From the NCBI GenBank assembly GCA_964512145.1, contig CAZEIM010000014.1:1-64000 (forward strand): a stretch of DNA of 64,000 nucleotides. The letters run 5' to 3'. Position numbers and translations under genes: made by a program. Origin of the DNA: CAYOHR01 sp964512145. Lineage in GTDB: Bacteria > Bacteroidota > Bacteroidia > Flavobacteriales_G > JALEGO01. Position 1 is the stretch's first letter; each line of letters opens with the position of its first letter. The notes under the pieces are model-generated. The model had not been told where the DNA came from, ran no database searches, and was given only the letters and a program-made list of their open reading frames with translations. Shown one piece after another: positions 1 to 9,700 of the stretch.

Positions 1-1012
1 CTTCTAACAAAAGATGCATAATGTTTTTAGATAGTCTATAGCTAAATGAATCATTTAAAGTATTTGTAATATCAAAGCTTTCAATACAATGTTCGTTACT
101 GGTTCCTAAAATTGAAGACATTGCCTGAGTGGTTTGGAATAATATGTTTTGATATATTTCTTCCGTACTTTTAAAATAATTTTCCGTATCGTTTTTTGTT
201 ATTATATATGCTGTGGCGGGTAATTTGTGGTTAGGGAAATATTCTTTTAGTATGATTTCCCATAATTTACGAAATGCTCTAATTTTTGCAATAGAAGAAA
301 AAAAGTCGGATGTAACCCTTATAATAAATTGAATTTTATGGGCATTTTCTTCTCGTAATGTATTTTGTGCTAAAAACTGTTTTAATATTTGATTTCCTTC
401 ATATAGTAGCGTTGCTACTTCTTGAATAATATTACCGTTAATTTGTGTATTTATTTCAAATACTCGGAAATGGGTATTTAATAGTTTATCAGGAATCGTT
501 GATTTTATATTTTGTTTATTCAGTAATATTACAGAACCTTGCGTTTCAATCATCTCAATTTTTTTTGTTGAAATGTACTGTGTCCATTGATCAAAAAAAT
601 TATAGTAATCTTCTGTATTTTGAAAATACCAATGTATTTGAATCATTTCAGGGAAAACTCCATCTAACAAAGTAGATATATACTCAATTTGTGTAGGACT
701 TTGAATATAAAGCGCTAAAGAGTTTATTCCTCCTTGTAATTCTTCTAATATTTGTTGGTTATATTGTTTTAACTTACTTTGGTCAGAGATAACGATAGAA
801 CTTCTTAATATAAAAGAATGATTAGAAGTGGGAATACATAATTGAGAAAACTTAATATCACACTTTTTATAGTATGCATTTAGAATTAAGTTTGAGTTAT
901 TTTTCCACTTGAGCAAAGCATATTCCTCTTCTTTGAGTGCTTTTTTAGCTTCTTTGCTCCAAGTATTAGAGGTGGTGTCAAGCGTAAAATTATCCCAAAC
1001 GGTGCTATTCAT
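1..1012 (-). CDS. mutA: Methylmalonyl-CoA mutase small (beta) subunit, 3' part beyond window
   Basis: The N-terminal 337 codons are visible on the minus strand and the reading frame is open to the window edge. The protein begins MNSTVWDNFTLDTTSNTW and contains a stretch reading IRAFRKLWEIILKEYFP, which matches the conserved IRA-R-LW segment of methylmalonyl-CoA mutase subunits near the substrate-binding TIM barrel. The family interconverts succinyl-CoA and methylmalonyl-CoA. The small subunit is the non-catalytic, B12-free partner of MutB, which would be expected just downstream, outside the window. The ATG lies 3 nt after the stop of the DivIC-like gene, so the two are probably co-transcribed, a pairing common in Bacteroidota. 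I translated this by hand from the raw sequence. Confidence 0.88.
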   Translation of the reverse strand, partial: MNSTVWDNFTLDTTSNTWSKEAKKALKEEEYALLKWKNNSNLILNAYYKKCDIKFSQLCIPTSNHSFILRSSIVISDQSKLKQYNQQILEELQGGINSLALYIQSPTQIEYISTLLDGVFPEMIQIHWYFQNTEDYYNFFDQWTQYISTKKIEMIETQGSVILLNKQNIKSTIPDKLLNTHFRVFEINTQINGNIIQEVATLLYEGNQILKQFLAQNTLREENAHKIQFIIRVTSDFFSSIAKIRAFRKLWEIILKEYFPNHKLPATAYIITKNDTENYFKSTEEIYQNILFQTTQAMSSILGTSNEHCIESFDITNTLNDSFSYRLSKNIMHLLLE

Positions 1013-1015
1013 TAA

Positions 1016-1306
1016 TTATTCTTCTACAATTATAAATACATCTTCATCATCCCGCTTCATTAGGTAATTTTCTCGGGCAAATTTTTCTAACTGATCTATA
1101 TTGGTGGTCAACTCTTTTAACTTTTGATTTGTTTCTTCAATTTCTTTTACGTAATAATTTTTATCTTTTAACATACTTCGATATTGCGCGTGAAGACTGT
1201 AAATTGTTTTAATATCATATTGGTCAAAAAATATCATCCAAACCACAAATCCTAATAAGGTTAGCCAATACTTATTTTTTTTAATATATATATTAAATTT
1301 ATTCAC
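1016..1306 (-). CDS. Septum formation initiator, DivIC/FtsB family
   Basis: The 96-residue protein has a short basic N-terminus, one membrane segment at about residues 13-28, a coiled coil at about 33-75, and a C-terminal segment reading FARENYLMKRDDEDVF. That is the FtsB/DivIC layout: a bitopic divisome protein that links FtsL and FtsQ/DivIB at the septum. The length is typical of the family (about 95-110 residues). It sits upstream of mutA with a 3-nt spacer. The family call rests on architecture and the conserved tail. Distinguishing FtsB from DivIC is not meaningful from sequence alone here. Confidence 0.85.
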   Translation of the reverse strand: MNKFNIYIKKNKYWLTLLGFVVWMIFFDQYDIKTIYSLHAQYRSMLKDKNYYVKEIEETNQKLKELTTNIDQLEKFARENYLMKRDDEDVFIIVEE

Positions 1307-1380
1307 CTTAATTTTATCAGAAGATTTATCAAAAATAAAAAATACTCTGATATTTCTTAATATGTAAGAACATATTGTTA

Positions 1381-2259
1381 CTATTGCTGTATTGGTATTG
1401 AATTTTTAGAAGTTAATCGAGCTAAATAAAATAATACTATTATTACTCCTAATAAGCTAAGCCAAACCCAAAGTATAGATTGATCTCCAATTTCCATTTT
1501 ATTTATTTCTTGCAAGGAATGTTGCTTTAAAAAAATGTATATGGCAATAACTTGCACTCCATTATTTAAAAAATGTCCAAGTATTGGTATCCATATATTT
1601 TTACTATACCAGTATACATAGCCTAACAGTACTCCTAGTAACATTCTAGGCAACAATAAGAAAAACTGACCATGTAATGCGCTAAATAATAACGCAGTAA
1701 TCCAAATAGAAATATGCGGTTTATTACTTAATTTAATTAAATGATTTTGAAGAACTCCCCTAAAAAACAACTCTTCACTAACTGCGGCAACAAAAGCTAT
1801 AACAAACAGGTTAAGGGTTAAATCTCCAATATTTTCCATATTTAAAAAAATTTCCATCATCTTATTTACTTGTTCTTCCGATGTTTTTAATATTTCTTCA
1901 ATACTTTTTAGGCTTTCGGGAAATTTTATCATGCTATTTACATTTCCAATATAATTTACCAATGGAATAGACGTTATAAATAACAGAATTGTTAATATGG
2001 AATATATAAATTGTTTTTTAGATTTCTTAAACTCTAAATATTCCCATTTTTCTTTTGTAAAGAAATTAAAATATACTAGGGAGGGAACAACAAATAAAAA
2101 TACTACACTTAATACTTGCGAAATTTTTAACATTAAAATCTTTTCATTACTTAAATCATCAAACGAAATATCTGCATCAAACCCATACGATTGCATAAAC
2201 ATAAGTATTGCAAGTAAAATCGTATATCCAAATACAAAAATTGTAGAACGTATATTCAT
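1381..2259 (-). CDS. CPBP-family intramembrane glutamic protease
   Basis: This 292-residue membrane protein has about seven or eight hydrophobic segments. All three CPBP (Abi/Rce1) active-site motifs are present: E162-E163 with R167 in the EExxxR motif, H196 in SALHG, and H229/N233 in LGHFLNN. Family members are membrane proteases that act on prenylated or other membrane peptides; the substrate here is unknown. It starts with ATG and lies 74 nt upstream of the division gene. It diverges from the AsmA-like gene across a 52-nt intergenic region. Confidence 0.88.
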   Translation of the reverse strand: MNIRSTIFVFGYTILLAILMFMQSYGFDADISFDDLSNEKILMLKISQVLSVVFLFVVPSLVYFNFFTKEKWEYLEFKKSKKQFIYSILTILLFITSIPLVNYIGNVNSMIKFPESLKSIEEILKTSEEQVNKMMEIFLNMENIGDLTLNLFVIAFVAAVSEELFFRGVLQNHLIKLSNKPHISIWITALLFSALHGQFFLLLPRMLLGVLLGYVYWYSKNIWIPILGHFLNNGVQVIAIYIFLKQHSLQEINKMEIGDQSILWVWLSLLGVIIVLFYLARLTSKNSIPIQQ

Positions 2260-2311
2260 ATTATCATTAAATTACTTGTAAATTTACATTTATTCTATAT
2301 ACTCAAAGGAT

Positions 2312-4924
2312 ATGCAGTTCTTAAAAAAAGTTATAATATGGATATTGATTATAATAGTTTTGCTTTTTTCTACATTAATTGTTTTGAGTAAAGTGTATGA
2401 AAAAAAGATTATTCAATTTGTACAGGATGAAATAAATACTCAATATGGCGATTTGGTTCATGTTGACTCTATTGACGATGTTTCATTTTTTAATTCATTC
2501 CCATCATTATCGGTTACCTTAACAAATTTAAAGGTTTATGAGTTATGGAAAAATAAAAATAAGAAACACTTAGCCGAAATTAGAACTGTATATTTAAACT
2601 TAAATATCTATAAATTATGGTTAGGTGATATTGTTTTTAATGAAATTTTTTGTAAAGAAGGATATATTGATATTAAACGAGGAAAATATGGAGATTATAA
2701 TTTTATCTCAGAAACCGATACGGTAAATTCTCCATTATTACTACATATTAATAAATTGCAACTTGCTAATATAAATATTCAATGGCAAGAATATTCCAAA
2801 GATAAGATGAGTTTTTTAGTACACGATGTAATTTGTTCGGGTGATTTTTTTAAAGATTCATATCATTTTTTAATGGATGGTAAGATAACAATGGATTCAA
2901 TCATCTCTTATAAATCCATGCTTTTAAATAAACCTATGGTTTATATACATTCTGAAACATATGTGGATAAAATAACCAAAAACTACCAAATACAGGAATT
3001 AATGGTAACAATTAATAATCAAATTTCGTGTAGTGCCAAAGGATATGTAGTGGTTCCAACTGAAAATAACTTTTCCTATTCTTTACAATTTAAAACCAAT
3101 GAAATTGATGGAAATGATTTTATTTCGTATATCCAAGACTCTGCTGTTTCTAAACTTGTGAATAATTCAGCTGTCAAGGGCGCGTTTTTATTAAATGGTT
3201 CTATTGAAGGGAGCGATAAAAGTATCATTCACTCTTCCTCACAAATTGAAATAGTATTTAAAGAAATGGCTTTTGAAAATGATTCATTATCGATTTCATT
3301 GCAAAAAATTTCAGGAATTCTTTCTGTTAAAAATTTAAACGATAACCCAATGGTACAATCCAATAATATTACTGCGAAAATTGACCGAGGTACTATTGCT
3401 GTAAATGGCATGTATGAATTTTATAATAATTCCCCCAGATACAACGTAAACATTAATTTTGAGGGCATTTCTATGCAAGCTTTTGCGCCATGGTTAAATA
3501 CTTCATCATTTAATATTCGTTCGGGGAGTGTCATCGGCAGTATTAAATTATTAAAAAATAATATAAGTCCTATGATTTTTAATATAAACGCTCAATTACA
3601 AAACTTTGAAGGGACAATTCAAAACCAATCGGTAAAAGTATTTGAAAGCTCTTTTATTGCAAATAACGATAGTATATATGTACAGTCATTGGAAGGTAAA
3701 ATTCAAGATAATCCATTTGATGCTAAAGGAGTCTTATACTTTACAGCATTACATAATAAAAACAGGCATAATACATTTCATGTACATTTCAGCAAACTAA
3801 ATATTACACCATTTTTAAAGGTTCAAGAATCTGAAAATAATGCCGATAGTAATAGAAATAGCTTTACAAATCATTATTTTACAAATGTTAACGGAAATAT
3901 TACAATAGATTATTTCGAGTGGAATAGTATTCGTGCACAAAATATATCAGTAGGCTTGAAAAGCGATTTAAATCAATTTCATTTTAATTTGTATAAAACA
4001 AATGCTTTTTCAGGTGAACTGAGTGGGGATTTAGTATACTCAAATTCAACCATTGTAGGAAAAATATTATTGAATGAAATACAAATTTCAGATGTATTTA
4101 AACAGTTTAATAATTTTGATCAAAACTACATAACAGATAAGCATTTGTACGGAAATTCTAAAGGGTATGTTTATTTAAAAATTCCTTTAGATTCTACATT
4201 AACTCCTATTATTCCAAATATTTTTATAGAAGCCAATCTTTCTATTTTAAATGGTCAACTTAAACAGTTTGAACCACTACAAGATATGGTTGCGTATATA
4301 CAAAACAAAAAGCTTTACAGCTCTTTTCTTGATTATAAAACAATGTCGTCAAAATTTAAGCATATTTTATTTGAAGAGTTAAATAATACCTTGTATATAC
4401 AAGGGGGGCGTGTTTTTATTCCAAAAATGAATGTAATAACCTCTGCATATTCGTTTGAGGTAGAAGGGGAGCATGCATTTAACGATTCTATTAGATATCA
4501 ATTTAATTTTTATTTAAGCGATTTACTTAAAAAGAAAGACGCAACGTTAGAAGATGGTATTTGGGAAATACGGGAAAATAATAAAAGATTTTTAAAGATT
4601 CCTTTGTTGATGACTGGTACTGTTGATAATCCCATTTTTACACTAAATAAAAAAGATGTTTCTACATCTATACAAAATGAAGTAGTAAAAGAAAAAGCAA
4701 CTATAAAAAGTATGATGAAGACTGATTTTGGTCTGTTTAAACAAGATTCAACTGTGAAAAAGTATCAGTCAACAACACCAAAAAATGATTTACAGTTTAC
4801 TCATGAGGAGTTTAATCCTCAAAGTGCGCCTAACATAAAGCAGACTACTACACCAACCATCAAAAAACATGACATCAAAAAGAATACTAAAGAAAAAGAA
4901 GATTTTATTCCGGAAGAAGAGTAA
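2312..4924 (+). CDS. AsmA-like envelope protein
   Basis: The 870-residue protein has an N-terminal membrane anchor (about residues 7-27) and a long beta-rich periplasmic body. The opening reads like AsmA-family proteins (TLTNLKVYE, EIRTVYLNLNIYKLWLGDI). The C-terminal part, with FEVEGEHAFNDSIRYQFNFYL, matches the AsmA C-terminal region seen in Bacteroidota. A low-complexity Thr/Lys/Glu tail follows from about residue 800. AsmA-like proteins are thought to bridge inner and outer membranes and carry phospholipids outward. That role is an inference from the family; nothing in the neighbourhood confirms it. Confidence 0.8.
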   Translation: MQFLKKVIIWILIIIVLLFSTLIVLSKVYEKKIIQFVQDEINTQYGDLVHVDSIDDVSFFNSFPSLSVTLTNLKVYELWKNKNKKHLAEIRTVYLNLNIYKLWLGDIVFNEIFCKEGYIDIKRGKYGDYNFISETDTVNSPLLLHINKLQLANINIQWQEYSKDKMSFLVHDVICSGDFFKDSYHFLMDGKITMDSIISYKSMLLNKPMVYIHSETYVDKITKNYQIQELMVTINNQISCSAKGYVVVPTENNFSYSLQFKTNEIDGNDFISYIQDSAVSKLVNNSAVKGAFLLNGSIEGSDKSIIHSSSQIEIVFKEMAFENDSLSISLQKISGILSVKNLNDNPMVQSNNITAKIDRGTIAVNGMYEFYNNSPRYNVNINFEGISMQAFAPWLNTSSFNIRSGSVIGSIKLLKNNISPMIFNINAQLQNFEGTIQNQSVKVFESSFIANNDSIYVQSLEGKIQDNPFDAKGVLYFTALHNKNRHNTFHVHFSKLNITPFLKVQESENNADSNRNSFTNHYFTNVNGNITIDYFEWNSIRAQNISVGLKSDLNQFHFNLYKTNAFSGELSGDLVYSNSTIVGKILLNEIQISDVFKQFNNFDQNYITDKHLYGNSKGYVYLKIPLDSTLTPIIPNIFIEANLSILNGQLKQFEPLQDMVAYIQNKKLYSSFLDYKTMSSKFKHILFEELNNTLYIQGGRVFIPKMNVITSAYSFEVEGEHAFNDSIRYQFNFYLSDLLKKKDATLEDGIWEIRENNKRFLKIPLLMTGTVDNPIFTLNKKDVSTSIQNEVVKEKATIKSMMKTDFGLFKQDSTVKKYQSTTPKNDLQFTHEEFNPQSAPNIKQTTTPTIKKHDIKKNTKEKEDFIPEEE

Positions 4925-5026
4925 TTATTTAATGACTGAATCCAAAAGAAAATAGGTGGTGTTTTTTACCTAAAAATATTAGGGTAGTAAAAAATAAAAA
5001 TCATTTCGTTTTTGTAATGAATACAT

Positions 5027-5034
5027 TAGTTTTG
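5027..5034 (+). promoter_or_regulatory. Candidate -7 box of the amino-acid dehydrogenase promoter
   Basis: TAGTTTTG matches the Bacteroidota -7 consensus TAnnTTTG and lies 13 nt upstream of the ATG at 5048. No TTTG element is present at the expected 19-21 nt upstream, so only half of the promoter is supported. Confidence 0.35.
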
Positions 5035-5047
5035 ATAAAAAAATACT

Positions 5048-6286
5048 ATGTCGGTACTGGATCAAATAAAAAAATTTGAAAATACTTCACCTGAAATCGT
5101 TTTTGAGTGGAACGATCTGCATACGGATGCGCGTGGTTGGATGGTTATAAACTCTTTAAGAGGTGGGGCAGCCGGAGGTGGTACTCGAATGCGAAAAGGA
5201 CTGGATAAAAAAGAAGTTATTTCTTTAGCCAAAACTATGGAAATTAAATTTTCTGTTTCCGGTCCACCTATAGGTGGAGCAAAATCAGGAATTGACTTTG
5301 ATCCCAACGATCCAAGAAAAAATGAAGTATTACATCGTTGGTATAAGGCATTAATTCCAATCCTAAAATCGTATTATGGTACCGGAGGCGATTTAAATGT
5401 TGATGAAATACATGATGTAATTCCTATTACCGAGCAATACGGTTTATGGCATCCACAAGAGGGGGTGGTAAATGGTCACTTTGGCTCGGTTGAGAGTGAT
5501 AAAATTAAAAGAATTGGGCAGTTAAGACAAGGGGTTTCTAAAATTATTGAAGACATAGAATTTTCACCCGATTTGAGCAGAAAATATAAAATTGCTGATA
5601 TGATAACCGGATATGGAGTTGCTGCCTCTGTTATTTCTTATTACCAATTAACGGGTCAATCTGTACAAGGTAAAAAAGTACTGGTACAAGGCTGGGGAAA
5701 TGTAGGTAGTGCTGCAGCCTATTTTTTAGCTCAACAAGGAGCTAAGGTAGTTGGAATTATTGATAGGGCAGGGGGGATAATAAATCATACCGGATTATCC
5801 TTTGAACAGGTAAAAGAACTTTTTTTGAATAAAAAAAACAATGCCCTTCATACTTCTAATATCTTATCATTTGAAAAGGTAAACTCCGAAATTTGGGATA
5901 TTTCAGCCGATGTTTTTCTTCCATGCGCAGCCTCTAGGCTAGTAGAAGCACCACAAATAGAGCGATTATTAAAAAACGGATTACAAATGGTTTCATGTGG
6001 AGCCAATGTACCATTTGCCGATCCGGAGATATTTTTTGGAAATACCACCGGAATCGTTGATGAGCGATGTGTTTTAATTCCTGATTTTGTAGCAAATTGT
6101 GGAATGGCTAGAGTATTTGCTTATTTAATGTCATCTACGCAGGTTGAAATTTCAGATCAGGCTATATTTCAAGACGTAAAATCTATTATTGAAAAATTTA
6201 TCCAAAAGGCTTTAAATATGAATAATAGTAATACTCATTTCACAAAAACATGTTTTGAATTAGCGTTTGCGGAGTTGATGAAATAA
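5048..6286 (+). CDS. Glu/Leu/Phe/Val dehydrogenase
   Basis: The 412-residue protein catalyses oxidative deamination of an amino acid to its 2-oxo acid with NAD(P), judging by family. The Gly-rich N-terminal substrate domain carries a conserved lysine at 67 and the catalytic-type lysine K79 in PPIGGAKSG. The C-terminal half has a Rossmann dinucleotide fold with VLVQGWGNVGSAAA at about residues 211-224 and a conserved SCGANVPFAD segment. Length and layout fit the Bacteroidota members of the leucine/glutamate dehydrogenase family. I cannot settle whether glutamate or a branched-chain amino acid is the substrate. The next gene starts 21 nt downstream. Confidence 0.9.
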   Translation: MSVLDQIKKFENTSPEIVFEWNDLHTDARGWMVINSLRGGAAGGGTRMRKGLDKKEVISLAKTMEIKFSVSGPPIGGAKSGIDFDPNDPRKNEVLHRWYKALIPILKSYYGTGGDLNVDEIHDVIPITEQYGLWHPQEGVVNGHFGSVESDKIKRIGQLRQGVSKIIEDIEFSPDLSRKYKIADMITGYGVAASVISYYQLTGQSVQGKKVLVQGWGNVGSAAAYFLAQQGAKVVGIIDRAGGIINHTGLSFEQVKELFLNKKNNALHTSNILSFEKVNSEIWDISADVFLPCAASRLVEAPQIERLLKNGLQMVSCGANVPFADPEIFFGNTTGIVDERCVLIPDFVANCGMARVFAYLMSSTQVEISDQAIFQDVKSIIEKFIQKALNMNNSNTHFTKTCFELAFAELMK

Positions 6287-6307
6287 TTTTTCTTAAATAA
6301 TAAAGTA

Positions 6308-6676
6308 ATGGCTACAAAATTAGGATATTTTGAGATTCATAATGTTTGTGATAATAGAGTTGAAGGGTATTTTAAAAGTGTACATGATAAAAATGTTTTT
6401 AAACCTACTAAAGCATTTGCATGTGTGGTTTTATTTGAGGTATGGGAAAAATTTGAACACTTAAAAAGTATACCAAAATTATATTCAAGTTTATTAACAA
6501 ATTCAGCTGTTACTTATTCTACTAAAGATTTGGAAAATTACATTATGGATGTTTCTTTTGAAACCGCATTAAAGCCTAGTACAAAATTTACGTTTACCGT
6601 TATAGATAAAACAATGTTAGATTTTTTGCCCAAAGGAAACTGTAAAATCTCTTGGGATTCTTATTTTTGGGGTTAA
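6308..6676 (+). CDS. Conserved-looking small protein of unknown function
   Basis: The 122-residue protein has an ATG start and lies only 21 nt after the dehydrogenase, so it is probably co-transcribed with it. I do not recognise it. It has no signal peptide or membrane segment and reads as a soluble alpha/beta protein with many aromatic residues (C-terminus KISWDSYFWG). Base composition and codon use resemble the neighbours. It converges with the PorU2-like gene across a 64-nt gap containing no clear hairpin. Confidence 0.65.
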   Translation: MATKLGYFEIHNVCDNRVEGYFKSVHDKNVFKPTKAFACVVLFEVWEKFEHLKSIPKLYSSLLTNSAVTYSTKDLENYIMDVSFETALKPSTKFTFTVIDKTMLDFLPKGNCKISWDSYFWG

Positions 6677-6740
6677 GTGATTCAATAATATAATGAAAAA
6701 TTACTGATCCATGAAACTTGAAAGCAATTGGTTTTTTTAA

Positions 6741-9700
6741 CTACCTCATCAAATACATTTTTCCAAAACCTCGGTTAAAATACTGGTCGGCCTGAGTTTC
6801 TCTGTTTTCAATGCTGTTTCCGTTGATTTTGGTAATAACTCGGTAAATATATACTCCATTGGCTAGTTTATCTCCATACTCATCCGTACCATCCCAGGCA
6901 AAATCGGTTATGTTTCTTCCAATTCGAATAGGGCCTAATTCTTCTTTAGTAATTTCTCGTACAATTTTTCCACTAGCTGTAAGTATTTGTATTTTAAAAA
7001 CATCGGGTATTACCGAACCAGTTAAAGTAAATACAAAACGTGTAGAAGTTGAAAAAGGATTCGGATAATTCAGGATTTGCGTAATGCTAGATTTATTAAT
7101 TACTTCAAAGGATATACTATACTCTGTTTTTCCCGATTTATTTCCCGATTTATCTTGTGCTTGCACTCTTAATACATATTTACCATCGTCTAAATTTTTT
7201 GGTTCAAATTGTATCGAAAATGGCTCCGATGCTTTTTTTGAAAGGGTATATTGTATATCGTATAATGCATTCGATTCAAAATTTATTGGTTTGGTTTGTC
7301 CGTTAGGATACTGAAGTGATAGATTAAAATTGGCTGTATCGGAATCTTCGTTAAGAAGTAAAAATTCATTGTTGTCTCGTAAGGTAATTAAAATATTAGG
7401 GTTTGGAGAAACAATATCTCCATCCAAAATATGAACTCCATCAAAAGTTACATCTAAAAGTGGATTTTCAGTGTCGTTTGTCACGAAAAAATTTTTTGAA
7501 ATTATATTGTTAAAATGAAATTGTTCTAATTGCCAAACAGAATCTTTAGGATTTACCTCCATAGCCATGGTATATTTACCTTTTTTGTCGGAGGTTGAAA
7601 TAATTAAAGTATCTGAAATAATCATTTCAGGTAAAATGAGCACATGTTTTTTTATAATACGCTCAGTTAAATTTTTATTTTCATCGGTTATCTTATATGC
7701 AATTTGCACACTATCCATAGTAGTTTTGCTGATATTTTGCACCGAAATATTAAATAAATATCGATCGCCTCTAGAAAGGGTGTCTTTATAAAATAGATAA
7801 CTACGAGCATGGTTTAGAGCTAATTCAGGTACTTCATCAAACAAAACATGCCATCGATGATGGTATAATGGAGAATTAAAAACTCCGTCTTTTAATTTGG
7901 CTCTAAGTTTAATTTGAGGATAAATACTTGCCGGTATATTTGTTTCTAAGTTTAAGTCTTCTCCGGAAATCGTATTGTATGATGTAATTACTTGGTTATT
8001 AATATCTAATACTTCTAAAACAATGCTATCCGAGGCTTGAGACTGATTAAATGCCCAATGTAATGTTTTCCATTTTTTGGAGGGTCCAATAATAGTACTG
8101 GTTATTTCTCCATAATTCCCCGTGCTTTTTAAATTAGCTTGCACATTAATTAAATCCGTTTCAGAAGTACCTACTTTTTGAATGACGGTTGAAAGATCTC
8201 CCTTTTTAGTAAAAAATATCCATGGATAGTAGTCTAAAATACTATTTATTTGAGAAAACCCTAATGTTTGAAAAGCATTTTTTATTCCTGAACTGTTAAT
8301 GTTTGGGTGTGTGTTGGTTTGCAGCCATCCGGCCGAATAGGCTAAAATATAGTGTCCGTTTGGGATTTTGTTTAGCAACATTTTATAGAGTGAATCCATT
8401 TGCTCCGCATCATTTTGCATAAAAGCAAATACAAATTCTTCATACCCTCTACAATTAATGGGTATAGGATCGTTCATGTTGTTTCCGTTTCCAAAATCAT
8501 TATCCGGATTTATAACATTTCCGTTGACCTCTTTTTTAGTTCCCCAGGGTTTAAGACTTAAGGGGTCAAAAACGGCAACATAAATAACCGGAACACCTCC
8601 GCATAGATTGATTGCCTTGAGCGACCCATTTTGTTCGTAACGAATATTATCAAAATCGTTTGAGTTTACTGGGCTTCCTTTGGTTAGGCAAATAATTCCT
8701 GAACTAGTAGTGTCAAAAGAAAACGTTCTACTGTCTTTAATGTAGTTTATATTATTAAACGTATTGTTTTTTAATTGAAAAAAGTGATCTTGCCCCCAAC
8801 CATTTTTATTAGGTATATATTGAAAGGAGTGTTCTTTCCACTTTAAATCTGTGCTTGTAGTTGAGTACGGAGATGCTCTCCAAAAATAAACGGTGCTGTC
8901 TAAAGCTACAGGCAACGATACTTTCCATTCAATTACACCCCCGGCAGAATTTATTATAGTATCTTTTTTGATGGGACTGTTATAAAAGTCTGAAGTATCT
9001 ATTTGTATGATATATTTTTTTACAGGTAGTACTGGATCATTCGTAGAGGCTTTTAAAATAGGTGAAGAATTGTTGACTACAGCATAATTATAAGGGTACA
9101 CAGGTGTTAATTCTTCGGATGAAATCCATAATTCATTATCATTCAATAAAATATTGTTATTAAATTCTGATATTTCCTCAATAAAGTTAAATGGATCTAC
9201 TCGAACTTCAAACGTGTTTAATCCGGATGCCAAGTCACCAAGTACAGGAATGGAAATTTTGACTTCAGAATTATAATAAACATTGTTTAACTCTATGGTA
9301 TATGTTGTGTCTGAATTATCCGGAAATATCCTGCGAATTTGCAAGGTAACATTTGTGTCAATGGCTTTCCCTAAATTAGCTACATTTATAATAATATGAA
9401 AAGAATCTAAATCGGTACTTACATTTTCCGGTTCAAATTTTAATTGAGACGGATTAATAATTGCATAATCAGGGAGGGGTGTGTTTGAAAATTTTAAGGC
9501 AGGATCACCATGTAAAATCATTTCAAGGCTTGTGGTGTAGGTGTATAAATCTCCCGGGTATTTATTAATGCTTTGTTCACTGGCTTTTTGCATAATTTTA
9601 CCAATAGGTTCGTTGTACATGGTATTGGATAAATTATAATAAAATTCCCTTGAATAATAGTGTAAATTACTGGCAATACCTAGATGAGATTGAGCAATAA

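Noticed and set aside
445..675. Plus-strand open frame opposite mutA
   Set aside because: Antisense shadow of the methylmalonyl-CoA mutase gene.
4945..4990. Hairpin-like AGGT/ACCT after the AsmA-like gene
   Set aside because: The stem is only 4-5 bp and no T run follows, so it is not supported as a terminator.
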